A stretch of 30,701 nt of DNA from Phycisphaerae bacterium (lineage in GTDB: Bacteria; Planctomycetota; Phycisphaerae; UBA1845): NCBI GenBank assembly GCA_021604825.1, contig BQJS01000029.1:1-30701 (forward strand). The letters are read 5' to 3'. This document shows positions 7,716 through 16,450 of this stretch, piece by piece. Under the pieces are notes generated by a model. The model did not search any database. It was not told the DNA's origin and saw nothing but the letters and a program-made list of their open reading frames with translations. The position numbers and the translations under genes were made by a program. The first letter of the stretch is position 1, and each line of letters starts with the position of its first letter.

Positions 7716-9332
7716 ATGACCGCAACGAACCCAACAGATCATCCCACACCAAATGAACCGCTCGCGTCCGACGAGGACGGCGACGTGTCGGGACGTGGTC
7801 GGTTGGCGAAGAACGTGGTGGCCAGCTGGCTCGCGCAGTTCGTTGTCATCGCTGGCGGGTTTATCCTGCCGCGCGTCGTCAACGACGAGATTGGCCAAGG
7901 CGCACTCGGAGTATGGGATTTCGCTTGGTCGCTGACCGGATTGTTCGCGCTGCTACAAGGCGGGATCGTTTCGTCGGTCAATCGATTCGTCGCCAAGCAT
8001 CGCGCACTTGATGACATTGACGGAATCAGTTCTGCCGTTAGTTCCGTATCCCTGGTGCTCGCGTCACTGGCTGCGATCATCTTTGCGCTGACGGTTGGCA
8101 TAGCGTTCTTCATCCCGCACTTTCTAGAAGACAAATTGAACGAATTCGCCGAACAAGCCCGCTGGGTCATTCTGCTGCTGGGGACGAGTTTTGCCATTCA
8201 AGTTGCCACCTCAGCATTTGGTGGAATCATCACAGGGCATCATCGCTGGGACATTCAATCGAGCATCCACGCAGTTGTGAATTTCACCCAATTCTTGGCG
8301 ATGATCATTGCCGTGTTGTCGGGCGGCGGACTGATTGCGATGGGCATAATTGTGCTTGTTTGCGAATCGTTGGGGCGCGGCGCTCGGATTCTGTTTGCCT
8401 ACCGACTGTGCCCCGGATTGCATGTGCGCTTTAGCTATGTCCGTCGCAAAATGATGGGACGTATGTTGAGTTTCGGTGGAAAGTCATTGCTGCCCGACTT
8501 GGGCGGGTTGCTCGAATACCAATTGATTAACGTTTTGATTACGTATTGTTTGCATGTGACGACGCTCGCCGTCTACGCGCGACCTCTCGGACTCGTTCGC
8601 CAAGCCGGAACCCTGGTCGAGCGTTTCGCCTATGTTTTGACGCCGACGGCCAGTTCCCTCAAAGCCACCGAAAGCAACTCGGCACTACGCGATCTGCTGA
8701 CCAAAGCCACACGTGCCGGGTTGTACCTCGCGTTACCAATGGTGCTGGGCTTGTCGATCATGGGCGACTTGTTGTTGCAAGTCTGGATGGGCGAAGAGTA
8801 TTCGGGCCGATCGTCATGGATTCTACTAATCGTGCTGGCTGTCGGGCACCTGGCCTACATGGTGCAGCTTCCCATCAAAAATATCCTTGCCGGTCTGAAT
8901 GCACATGGTCGGCCGGGAGTTGCGAACTTTCTGTCGGCGCTTGTCAGTGCGGCTGGGGCGGCGGTTGCGCTCCTGTTCTTTGACCAAGGCCTCGTCAGCG
9001 TCGCATTGGCGATCACGATTCCGATGACGTTGGTCAATGGCATCTATGTCCCGATCTACGCGTGTCGAAAACTGAAAATGGACGTCTTGCCGTACGCATT
9101 CGCTTGCGTTCGAGGACCGATTCTCTGCGCAATACCATTTTCGGCTTGCTTGGTTGGGGGTAGATACGCGTTTCCCGATCAGCCTTGGGGGGCGTTGCTC
9201 TCGGGCAGTGTCGCCGGAGGGCTCGTCTTGTTGCCGCTTTACTGGAGACTCGTCGTGCCGCAGAAGTTCAAGGATAAGCTGACGGGGAAAGTTCATGACG
9301 GCGCAGGACCGATTGTTCCGCAACCGTCGTAA
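7716..9332 (+). CDS. Wzx-type polysaccharide flippase (MOP superfamily)
   Basis: A 538-aa polytopic membrane protein of the polysaccharide-transporter branch of the MATE/MOP superfamily. It is expected to flip the lipid-linked repeat unit across the inner membrane for the polymerase. After a hydrophilic, acidic N-terminal tail of about 30 residues, hydrophobic segments recur to the end, beginning with NVVASWLAQFVVIAGGFILP, a typical opening of this family. A GGIVSSVNRFVAKHRA stretch follows the second helix, as in oligosaccharide flippases. ATG 7716 is preferred over an in-frame TTG at 7710; the ribosome site is weak. It is separated from the sulfotransferase by 86 bp that can form secondary structure. 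Flippases of this family are usually selective for the repeat unit of their own locus. Confidence 0.92.
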   Translation: MTATNPTDHPTPNEPLASDEDGDVSGRGRLAKNVVASWLAQFVVIAGGFILPRVVNDEIGQGALGVWDFAWSLTGLFALLQGGIVSSVNRFVAKHRALDDIDGISSAVSSVSLVLASLAAIIFALTVGIAFFIPHFLEDKLNEFAEQARWVILLLGTSFAIQVATSAFGGIITGHHRWDIQSSIHAVVNFTQFLAMIIAVLSGGGLIAMGIIVLVCESLGRGARILFAYRLCPGLHVRFSYVRRKMMGRMLSFGGKSLLPDLGGLLEYQLINVLITYCLHVTTLAVYARPLGLVRQAGTLVERFAYVLTPTASSLKATESNSALRDLLTKATRAGLYLALPMVLGLSIMGDLLLQVWMGEEYSGRSSWILLIVLAVGHLAYMVQLPIKNILAGLNAHGRPGVANFLSALVSAAGAAVALLFFDQGLVSVALAITIPMTLVNGIYVPIYACRKLKMDVLPYAFACVRGPILCAIPFSACLVGGRYAFPDQPWGALLSGSVAGGLVLLPLYWRLVVPQKFKDKLTGKVHDGAGPIVPQPS

Positions 9333-9362
9333 TCAAAAATATGCGTAATGTCCGCCGAAGTT

Positions 9363-9369
9363 AGGAAAG
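9363..9369 (+). promoter_or_regulatory. Shine-Dalgarno AGGAAAG that decides a TTG start
   Basis: AGGAAAG ends 4 nt before a TTG at 9374. No in-frame ATG is available upstream because a TAG stop lies at 9362-9364, and the next in-frame ATG is internal, after the first beta strand (IAIVAHFAYG). This makes TTG the likely start of the downstream glycosyltransferase. Confidence 0.6.
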
Positions 9370-9373
9370 CCCA

Positions 9374-10546
9374 TTGGTCGATTCGTCCAAACCATCCATT
9401 GCCATTGTAGCACACTTTGCGTACGGCGCGATGACCGGCGGCGCGACGGGGCACATTGGTGGCGTCGAGCGGCAGACGTCGCTGACGGCACGGTGGCTGA
9501 CCGAGCAGGGGTATCGCGTTTCGCTGATCACGTGGGACGAGGGGCAGCGGGACGGCGATGTCGTCGATGGCGTGCGGATGATCAAGATGTGTCGCCAGGA
9601 TGCGGGTATTCCGGGTTTGCGATTCTTTCACCCGCGCTGGTCGAGTTTGAACCAGGCCCTCGCGCGAGTCGATGCGGACGTGTACTATCAAAACTGCGCC
9701 GAGTACGTCACCGGGCAGGTTGCGATGTGGTGTCGCCGGCATCAAAAGCGCTTTGTCTACACGATCGCCAACGATCCCGACGTCGATCCAAAGCTCCCGG
9801 ACATGCACACGATGCGCGAACGCGTCCTCTACCGTCATGGCCTCCGCCGCGCTGATGAAATCGTCGTGCAAACGCAGACGCAGCGAAAAACGCTCCTTGA
9901 TGGTTTCGGGCTGGATTCAAGAGTGATTCCCATGCCATGCCCAGATTTGCTCCAAGAAAACGAATCGCTGCCAGTTGCTCCAGATCCAACGAAGCAGTCG
10001 ATTCTGTGGATCGCGCGACTTTGCAAACAAAAACGCCCCGATCGCTACCTGAAACTAGCCGCCGCGTGTCCCGAGTTTCAATTCGACCTGGTGGGCCCGT
10101 ATGGCGACGATGAATATTGCAGTGAAGTGATACGCCGCGCCGAGACGATTCCCAATGTGAAGGTATGGGGTGGTGTCGAGCGGGCCAAGGTGGGGGAGAT
10201 GTATCGCAAGGCGGCGTGCCTCTGCTCGACGAGTGATTTTGAGGGGTTTCCGAATACGTTTCTTGAGGCGTGGAGTTTGGGGATTCCGTTGGTGACAACG
10301 TTTGATCCCGATGGGTTGGTGGCGGCGAAAACCCTTGGTCGAACGGCGAGTGACGTCGAGACGTTGGCCGGCGGATTACGTGAGATACTCGGTTCACCCG
10401 ACGCATGGGTCGAAGCGTCGCGCAACGCCCGATCGTATTACGAGAACAACCACACCGTCGAAGCCGTGTTGCCAAGGTTTGAGAAGGTCTTCTTTGATTC
10501 GTTGGTGTCAACGGACGCTGACGCGAGAAAGGTGCTGCACGCATGA
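9374..10546 (+). CDS. Glycosyltransferase family 4 (GT-B fold)
   Basis: A 390-aa retaining GT4 enzyme predicted to add one sugar from a nucleotide-sugar donor to the lipid-linked repeat unit at the cytoplasmic face of the membrane. The N-terminal Rossmann half starts with SIAIVAHFAYGAMTGGATGHIGGVERQ, with the glycine-rich GGVE loop that contacts the acceptor. The C-terminal half has a donor-binding strand, SILWIARLCKQKRPDRYL, and the EX7E-type motif in FEGFPNTFLEAWSLGIPLV near residues 287-303. The TTG start is set by the AGGAAAG site just upstream. The stop overlaps the next GT4 start as ATGA, so the two are probably made together. Its sugar specificity is unknown. Confidence 0.92.
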   Translation: MVDSSKPSIAIVAHFAYGAMTGGATGHIGGVERQTSLTARWLTEQGYRVSLITWDEGQRDGDVVDGVRMIKMCRQDAGIPGLRFFHPRWSSLNQALARVDADVYYQNCAEYVTGQVAMWCRRHQKRFVYTIANDPDVDPKLPDMHTMRERVLYRHGLRRADEIVVQTQTQRKTLLDGFGLDSRVIPMPCPDLLQENESLPVAPDPTKQSILWIARLCKQKRPDRYLKLAAACPEFQFDLVGPYGDDEYCSEVIRRAETIPNVKVWGGVERAKVGEMYRKAACLCSTSDFEGFPNTFLEAWSLGIPLVTTFDPDGLVAAKTLGRTASDVETLAGGLREILGSPDAWVEASRNARSYYENNHTVEAVLPRFEKVFFDSLVSTDADARKVLHA

Positions 10547-11724
10547 AAGTCGTGATGGCCACTTCATTTCCCAGCGATCCACTTCGTCCGCACGGCGGCG
10601 TCGAAGCCGTGAGCGTGCAACTGACGCGCGGGTTGGCTTCCTTCGACGATTTGGATGTGCAGGTGGTGACAACCGATCGTGAATGCGCGTCGCCGGAAAC
10701 CATCGCGTGGGAAGGGGCGACCATTCACCGTCTGCCCTGGACGGCTGGCAAGACGCTTCGACACTTCACCGGTCCCGATCGCAAAGAAGTCCTGCGATAC
10801 GTTGAAAGTCTCAAGCCGGATGTCATTCATGCCCACGATACCTACGGGTTGATGGTGAAGGGGTTGAACATCCCTCGCGTCTTTACGATCCACGGTTTCA
10901 TCCACGAGGACACGATTTACAGCGGACAGCGTTTCGCACGCATTCGGTCAAAGCTTTGGAAAAAAGTTGAACTTGCCGGGTGGGCCGATCAGCCGCACAT
11001 CATTTCGATCAGTCCGTATGTTCGCGAACGGTTGAAGGGCATCGCCACCGGAATCATTCACGACATCGACAATCCGATCGACGCATCGTTTTTTGACATC
11101 GATCGCAACGAGAAATCGAACGTCATCTTCTCCGCGGCGCTACTTAACAAGCGCAAGAATCCGATCGCGCTGGTAGAAGCCGTCGCGCTTCTAAAGCAAC
11201 AAGGCGTGGAGGCAGAGTTACGGTTGGCTGGTCGGGCGACCGATCAGGAATATTTTAAGCACATGCAGGATCGAATTGCCGCGTGCGGATTGGAAAACCA
11301 AGTGAAGCTGCTTGGCGAAATCGATTCAGTGGCTGTCAAGAAGCACTTATCCGAGTCTGCCGTCTTTTCGTTGGTGTCATTCGAGGAAGGATCGCCCATG
11401 GGCATCGAGGAATCGATGGCGGCTGGCGTTCCTGTGGTGACGTCGAACCGTTGCGGCATGCCCTACATGCTTCGCGATGGTGAAAGCGGTTTCCTCGTCG
11501 ATCCCAACGACCCTGCCGATATTGCGCATCGCTTGCGGCAGATGATTACGAATGACGAACTTAGAAAAAAGATGGGCAGCGAATCGCATGAAATCGCCAA
11601 GGCAAGGTTTCATCCTGCACGCGTCGCCGCGAGGACGCGAGAAGTGTATCTGCGGGCAGCCCGTGGTTCGGATGCCCAGGCAACGACGGCAAGCGGTTCC
11701 GGTGTGGGCCAGGTCAGCCGATGA
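10543..11724 (+). CDS. Glycosyltransferase family 4 (GT-B fold)
   Basis: A second GT4 enzyme of 393 aa, coupled to the one before it by an ATGA overlap. The N-terminal half opens with VVMATSFPSDPLRPHGGVEAVSVQ, with the GGVE glycine loop; the linker carries PDVIHAHDTYG and FTIHGFIHEDT, typical of the GT4 acceptor region. The C-terminal half has FSAALLNKRKNPIALVEA for donor binding and an EX7E motif in FEEGSPMGIEESMAAGVPVV, followed by GESGFLVDPNDP. The C-terminus is an Ala/Gly/Ser-rich tail. It differs clearly in sequence from its neighbour, so it is not a recent tandem duplicate and should add a different sugar or linkage. Its stop forms ATGA with the next gene. Confidence 0.93.
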   Translation: MKVVMATSFPSDPLRPHGGVEAVSVQLTRGLASFDDLDVQVVTTDRECASPETIAWEGATIHRLPWTAGKTLRHFTGPDRKEVLRYVESLKPDVIHAHDTYGLMVKGLNIPRVFTIHGFIHEDTIYSGQRFARIRSKLWKKVELAGWADQPHIISISPYVRERLKGIATGIIHDIDNPIDASFFDIDRNEKSNVIFSAALLNKRKNPIALVEAVALLKQQGVEAELRLAGRATDQEYFKHMQDRIAACGLENQVKLLGEIDSVAVKKHLSESAVFSLVSFEEGSPMGIEESMAAGVPVVTSNRCGMPYMLRDGESGFLVDPNDPADIAHRLRQMITNDELRKKMGSESHEIAKARFHPARVAARTREVYLRAARGSDAQATTASGSGVGQVSR

Positions 11725-13082
11725 CTTCGGGCATTCGAACCAAGATGACGGGGACGCGATCGTTGGAAGGCGATGCTGGGGATTCCGAATTGAGCAGTCA
11801 GACGCACATGCATTCACGTGCTGAGTCGCACGAAAGGGTGGAGGTCGCAGGTGTCACAATGCGACACTGGCCATACCCATACCGCGCGATGTTGGCGGTC
11901 TGCTCCGATCTCGACGAAACACCCGATCGCAACACCTATTGGGATACCGCCGAGTTTCTCAACACCAAGCGAACGACACCGATGGGGGAGGGGCTGGGCC
12001 TGGAAGTTGGCAATACGATTTACTTCGACATGGCCGCCGATCAATTCGCCTATTGGAACACCGACGATGTTGGCCGCACAATGGTTCAGTCGCTCATTCG
12101 CAGCGGGCATATCGATTGCCTGCATTCGTTCGGCGACCTAGCCACCACCCGCGAACACGCCCAACGAGCCCTCGACGAACTTGAGCAGAACGGCTGCCAC
12201 CTCGACGTTTGGATCGACCATGCGCAAGCGATCACAAACTTCGACGGAGGCATCATGATGGGCGAAGGCGATGCAAGTTCGTCGCCAGCGTACCACGCAG
12301 ACCTGACGGTCAAACACGGTGTGCAGTTCGTTTGGCGAGGACGTGTCAGCAGCGTCTTGGGTCAAGACGTGCCGCCGCAATTGGGCGGAATCTTGTCGCC
12401 AGCCCATCCGATCGCTTCGGGCAAGACGTTCGCCAAGGAACTGTCCAAGCAGATGCTAAGTCGCATGGGAAATGAGAAGTACGCCATGCACGCACCCAAT
12501 CGTATCCTCACGCGTTCAACGCTCCGCGACGGTCAACCTGTTTATGAATTCCTGCGCTGCAATCCGCATTGGGGCGGCGTGAGTTCGCACGAAACGGCAT
12601 GGGGATTCGGCGATGTGCTAACCGATCGCATGATTGCGCAACTCGTCGATCGAGAAGGTGGCTGTATCTTGTACACGCACCTTGGAAAGTCTGAACCGGA
12701 TGCGAAAGTCCCACTGGGTACGTCGGCGATTGATGGATTTCGGAGATTGGCGACAGCACAGGCGGATGGGAATCTGTTGGTGACCACGACGCGACGCTTG
12801 CTGGGATTTTGTCGCGCGAAGGAAGAGATCGGCTATGAGGCAACGCGTTGTTGCGATTCAATCGTGATCGACATTGATACGACGAAGAATCGATACGCAA
12901 CGCTGCCGGAGATCATCGATCGCGATTTGGAAGGACTGACGTTCTATACGCCAGATGCCGGCCAAACGAGCGTTCGCATCGACGGTGAGGATGTTCCGCA
13001 GGTCATGCGAAACGCTGCAGATGCCACTGGTCGCGCAAGCGTTTCGATTCCATGGTCGCGGTTGGAGTTTCCAGAACGGTGA
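11721..13082 (+). CDS. Hypothetical protein, possibly a divergent NodB-like (polysaccharide deacetylase-fold) protein
   Basis: A 453-aa soluble protein coupled to the GT4 gene before it by ATGA. I cannot name it firmly. From residue 45 it reads MRHWPYPYRAMLAVCSDLDET, a strand ending in acidic residues D63 and D65, like the first catalytic strand of NodB-fold deacetylases. LHSFGD (134-139) and VWIDHAQ (163-169) would supply the expected later histidine and aspartate positions. The usual HSxxH spacing is not obvious, so the metal site would be unusual. The C-terminal 70 residues (GLTFYTPDAGQTSVRIDGED) look like a small beta domain. The first 40 residues are polar and may be disordered; a later start is possible. 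A role in processing or modifying the polysaccharide is inferred from position. Confidence 0.82.
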   Translation: MTSGIRTKMTGTRSLEGDAGDSELSSQTHMHSRAESHERVEVAGVTMRHWPYPYRAMLAVCSDLDETPDRNTYWDTAEFLNTKRTTPMGEGLGLEVGNTIYFDMAADQFAYWNTDDVGRTMVQSLIRSGHIDCLHSFGDLATTREHAQRALDELEQNGCHLDVWIDHAQAITNFDGGIMMGEGDASSSPAYHADLTVKHGVQFVWRGRVSSVLGQDVPPQLGGILSPAHPIASGKTFAKELSKQMLSRMGNEKYAMHAPNRILTRSTLRDGQPVYEFLRCNPHWGGVSSHETAWGFGDVLTDRMIAQLVDREGGCILYTHLGKSEPDAKVPLGTSAIDGFRRLATAQADGNLLVTTTRRLLGFCRAKEEIGYEATRCCDSIVIDIDTTKNRYATLPEIIDRDLEGLTFYTPDAGQTSVRIDGEDVPQVMRNAADATGRASVSIPWSRLEFPER

Positions 13083-14398
13083 CAACAATCGCGCAATCAT
13101 CTGAAGCTCGTTCCACCGACGCGACGCTGGTCTTGCCACCATTGGAAGGCGACGCCAGTGCCAAGGTGCCATTGGGCCAGCGCGTGCGGCGAGCCTTATG
13201 GCGATGTATTCTCCGGTCGTTTCTGCATTCGTATCACGTTTGCATCGCCATCGCAGGTTTCATCGGTCGAAAACCCAATGTTGTCTCCGCAGACACACCG
13301 GTCGACGTGCTCTTGACCGGAACGTTCTACTCCGACAATTGGCTCAACGCCCACGTCGCGCCGCTCGCCGCTTCACCGAAGTGCCGCAAGCTGCTGTTGG
13401 TCACGACGTTCGATGCGGCTCCTTCGCCCGATGTGGAAATCATCGCACCGCCAACCTGGTTGAGGAAAACCATTGGTGGCGTGCCATCGCGATTGCTGAC
13501 GTTCATGTGGATTGCGCTGCGTAGGAGGCCGGCATGGGTTGGCGGATTTCATTTGCTGCTCAATGGATTGATCGCTCAGTTCGTAGCCAGGCTGTCCGGC
13601 TCGCGGGCACTGTATTTTTGCGTTGGCGGTCCAATGGAAGTCTTGGGTGGTGGCATTTGGGCCGAAAACCGCTTGTTTTGTAGGCTGGAAACGCCCGATC
13701 CGAAAATCGAAGCCAGTCTGTTGAAAGCTGTGCGGCGGTTCGATCTGATCATCACGATGGGCACCAGCGCCGCCCAGTTCTATCGCGATCACAAGGTACA
13801 ATCGCGCTGCGAAGTCGTTTCCGGTGCAGTCAATGCCGAGCGTTTCAAGTGCGCGAACGATTCACGCGACATCGATTTCATTTTGGTTGCACGTTTAAGT
13901 CCCATCAAACGAATTGATCACTTCCTGCGCGCGGTTGCAATCGTCGCCAAAGATCACCCTAATACGAAAGCTGCGATTGTCGGCGACGGTGAATTGCGTG
14001 AGGCGCTGGAATCATTGGCGGCTGAATTGCGTATCACCGATCGCGTCGAGTTCTTGGGCCACCAAAGTGACGTGGGCACGTTCTTAAATCGATCGAAAGT
14101 GTTTGTCCTAACGTCAGACTCGGAAGGGTTGGCCCTCTCGTTGATGGAGGCGATGACCTGCGGGTTGCCAGCCGTCGTTTCAAACGTCGGCGATCTCGGC
14201 GACTTGGTACGCCACGGGGAAAATGGTTTTCTAATTGACGAACGTACACCGGAACAATTCGCGGCAAAGATGGGGCAACTCGTCGAAGACGATTCACGCT
14301 GGTCAGAGTTTTCAGAGAACGCCAGGAAATCGTCCGCGAAGTATGAGACGCCCGTCGTCGTGACGCGCTGGAATGAGATTCTTCGGAGTATGTCGTAG
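13079..14398 (+). CDS. Glycosyltransferase family 4 (GT-B fold)
   Basis: A GT4 enzyme of about 439 aa. The C-terminal donor domain is clear: DFILVARLSPIKRIDHFLRA, AAIVGDGELREALE, VEFLGHQSDVGTFLNRSKVFVL, and the EX7E motif within DSEGLALSLMEAMTCGLPAVVSN, followed by HGENGFLIDE. The N-terminal half is less conserved and includes a hydrophobic patch (LHSYHVCIAIAGFIG) that could sit at the membrane, and LYFCVGGPMEVLGGG. The GTG at 13079 is chosen because it makes a GTGA overlap with the previous stop and has GGAG 11 nt upstream; an in-frame ATG at 13052 would need a 31-nt overlap. The chain is slightly longer than its relatives because of the extended N-terminus. Sugar specificity unknown. Confidence 0.9.
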   Translation: MTTIAQSSEARSTDATLVLPPLEGDASAKVPLGQRVRRALWRCILRSFLHSYHVCIAIAGFIGRKPNVVSADTPVDVLLTGTFYSDNWLNAHVAPLAASPKCRKLLLVTTFDAAPSPDVEIIAPPTWLRKTIGGVPSRLLTFMWIALRRRPAWVGGFHLLLNGLIAQFVARLSGSRALYFCVGGPMEVLGGGIWAENRLFCRLETPDPKIEASLLKAVRRFDLIITMGTSAAQFYRDHKVQSRCEVVSGAVNAERFKCANDSRDIDFILVARLSPIKRIDHFLRAVAIVAKDHPNTKAAIVGDGELREALESLAAELRITDRVEFLGHQSDVGTFLNRSKVFVLTSDSEGLALSLMEAMTCGLPAVVSNVGDLGDLVRHGENGFLIDERTPEQFAAKMGQLVEDDSRWSEFSENARKSSAKYETPVVVTRWNEILRSMS

Positions 14399-14415
14399 GG
14401 GAGTATTGCGTCAGC

Positions 14416-16386
14416 ATGTGTGGCATCACCGGATATGTAGGGTTCAACGATGAAGCGCTCCTGAAGCGAATGTGCGCGAGCATCGTTCACCGTGGTCCGG
14501 ATGAAGACGGATTCTTTACGGCTGACGGTGTTGGTTTGGCGATGCGGCGGTTGAGCATCATCGACCTCGCCAGCGGCAAGCAACCCATGACCAATGAGGA
14601 TGGCACCATACACGTCGTTTTCAACGGTGAAATCTACAACTACGAATCGCTGACCAAGCAACTCAATGCCGCAGGGCATCAGTTTTCGACGGCCAGCGAC
14701 ACAGAAACGATTGTCCATCTCTATGAAGAATACGGGTTGGATTTCGCGGCGCACCTTCGCGGAATGTTCGGCATCGCAATTTGGGACTCCAAGCGCAGCC
14801 GGCTCGTTCTTGCACGCGACCGAATCGGCGAAAAACCCCTGTACTACGCCGTCGATGGCGATCGATTTCTCTTCGGGTCTGAACCCAAGACGATCTTGCA
14901 ATCCAATATCCGTCGGGCCGTCAATCCGCAGGCTGTGTGCCAGTTTTTGGCGGCTGGTTACGTCCCGGCCCCCGGTTCATTTTATTCCGGCATTCAAAAA
15001 CTTGCGCCAGGCGAGATGCTCGTTTGGGAAAACGGTAACTTCAAACTCCACCGGTATTGGCAGCGTTCGCAGACCGAGCGCAACGACCTCTCATTCGCCG
15101 GTGCCTGTGCTGAACTCAGCGAGCGACTCGATGAATCGGTACGCCTGTGTCTCAAGAGCGACGTTGAGGTGGGAGCGTTTCTCAGCGGCGGACTCGATTC
15201 ATCGGTGATGGTCGCCCTGATGCGCAAACACGAAGCCAACGTCCAGACGTTCGCCGTCGGTTACGAAGGTCTCGCCGCAGGTTTCAACGAACTCAACTAC
15301 GCCCGAAAAGTCGCAGACGATCTCGGTGCCAAGCACCATGAACTGATCCTCGGGCCCGTCTCAAGTATAGAGCTACTTCCAAAAATCCTGTGGCACTACG
15401 ACGAACCCCACGGAGAGCCCACGTCAGTGCTGGTATACCTGCTCAGCCAATTCACCCGCAAGCATGTCAAGGTAGCCGTCGGAGGCACTGGCGGTGACGA
15501 AATTTTTTATGGGTATCCACGTCACGGCGGCGTCAAAATGTTGCAATATTATAGATGGCTGCCCGTTTGGATGCGTAGGTCCATCATCGAGCGCATCGTC
15601 AACCGTTGGCCAGAGTCGACGCAGGGCAGTCGCTTTGCCAAACGTGCGAAGCGTTTCGTCAATGGCGGAACGCTGCCATTGCCAGAGGCGTATCTCAGTT
15701 GGGTCAGCATGCTGTCGGCGGATACGCGCGACGGTTTGGTGGCAGACGCCATCAAAGCGCTGGCGGACGATCCAGCCGGCGATGCGTTCCTGCGTGACAT
15801 ACTGAGCGCGAACGATAATCGGCGTTTCATGCAACGCGTGACCGATGTGGATGTAAACGGGTATCTGCCCGAGTACCAACTATGCTACATGGACCGCATG
15901 AGTATGGCATGCGGTTTGGAAGTGCGGGCACCGTTGTGCGATTTTGAGTTGGTCGATTTTGTCACGAGTCTGCCGGCCAAGTATCGAATCAAAGGGACGC
16001 GGACCAAGCATATATTCAAGACGGTGGCAGCCCAGTGGATCGATAAGGATATCGCAGAGCGGAAGAAAGTCGGGTTCGACTCGCCGATCGGGCAATGGTT
16101 CAAAGGCGAGTTGCAGGAATTCGTGACGCGGTTTCTATCAACCGAGCATGTGACCCGGACCGGGATCTTGAATCCGCAAGGCGTCGCCCAAATGGTTGGC
16201 GATCACCTGGCTGGCAAGCGCGATTATTCACTCCAGCTATGGAGCGTGATTGCGCTGGAGGCGTGGCACCGCATGTACATTGAGGACGGAATCACCGAAG
16301 GGTCCGAATATACGATTCGTGATCTGCGGGGAGGGGCGGCTAAGGTAGCTCGCAGTGTTCCTGGGACGGCGTCAGCTCTAACTTGA
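14416..16386 (+). CDS. asnB: AsnB-type glutamine-dependent amidotransferase (asparagine synthase family)
   Basis: A 656-aa two-domain enzyme. Removal of Met1 exposes Cys2 (MCGITGY), the nucleophile of the class II glutaminase domain; RLSIIDL, NGEIYNY and LRGMFGIAIWD continue that domain. The ammonia produced is used by the C-terminal ATP-dependent synthetase domain, whose pyrophosphate loop SGGLDSS is at residues 257-263. The classical substrate is aspartate, but AsnB-like enzymes inside polysaccharide loci are thought to amidate uronic acids of the polymer; known parallels are WbpS-type proteins of O-antigen loci and the amidotransferases linked with exosortase loci. Given glycosyltransferases on one side and a methyltransferase on the other, sugar amidation is the more likely role. 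A GGGGAG lies about 12 nt before the ATG. Confidence 0.93.
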   Translation: MCGITGYVGFNDEALLKRMCASIVHRGPDEDGFFTADGVGLAMRRLSIIDLASGKQPMTNEDGTIHVVFNGEIYNYESLTKQLNAAGHQFSTASDTETIVHLYEEYGLDFAAHLRGMFGIAIWDSKRSRLVLARDRIGEKPLYYAVDGDRFLFGSEPKTILQSNIRRAVNPQAVCQFLAAGYVPAPGSFYSGIQKLAPGEMLVWENGNFKLHRYWQRSQTERNDLSFAGACAELSERLDESVRLCLKSDVEVGAFLSGGLDSSVMVALMRKHEANVQTFAVGYEGLAAGFNELNYARKVADDLGAKHHELILGPVSSIELLPKILWHYDEPHGEPTSVLVYLLSQFTRKHVKVAVGGTGGDEIFYGYPRHGGVKMLQYYRWLPVWMRRSIIERIVNRWPESTQGSRFAKRAKRFVNGGTLPLPEAYLSWVSMLSADTRDGLVADAIKALADDPAGDAFLRDILSANDNRRFMQRVTDVDVNGYLPEYQLCYMDRMSMACGLEVRAPLCDFELVDFVTSLPAKYRIKGTRTKHIFKTVAAQWIDKDIAERKKVGFDSPIGQWFKGELQEFVTRFLSTEHVTRTGILNPQGVAQMVGDHLAGKRDYSLQLWSVIALEAWHRMYIEDGITEGSEYTIRDLRGGAAKVARSVPGTASALT

Positions 16387-16450
16387 CGCGCACCTGCATG
16401 GGCAGGCCTTGAAAGTCGATAGACAAGTGGACCGTTTGAGCACCCCAATC

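Noticed and set aside
9374..14398. Recent tandem duplication of the GT4 genes
   Set aside because: The proteins share only family motifs, so they are old paralogues with different likely specificities.
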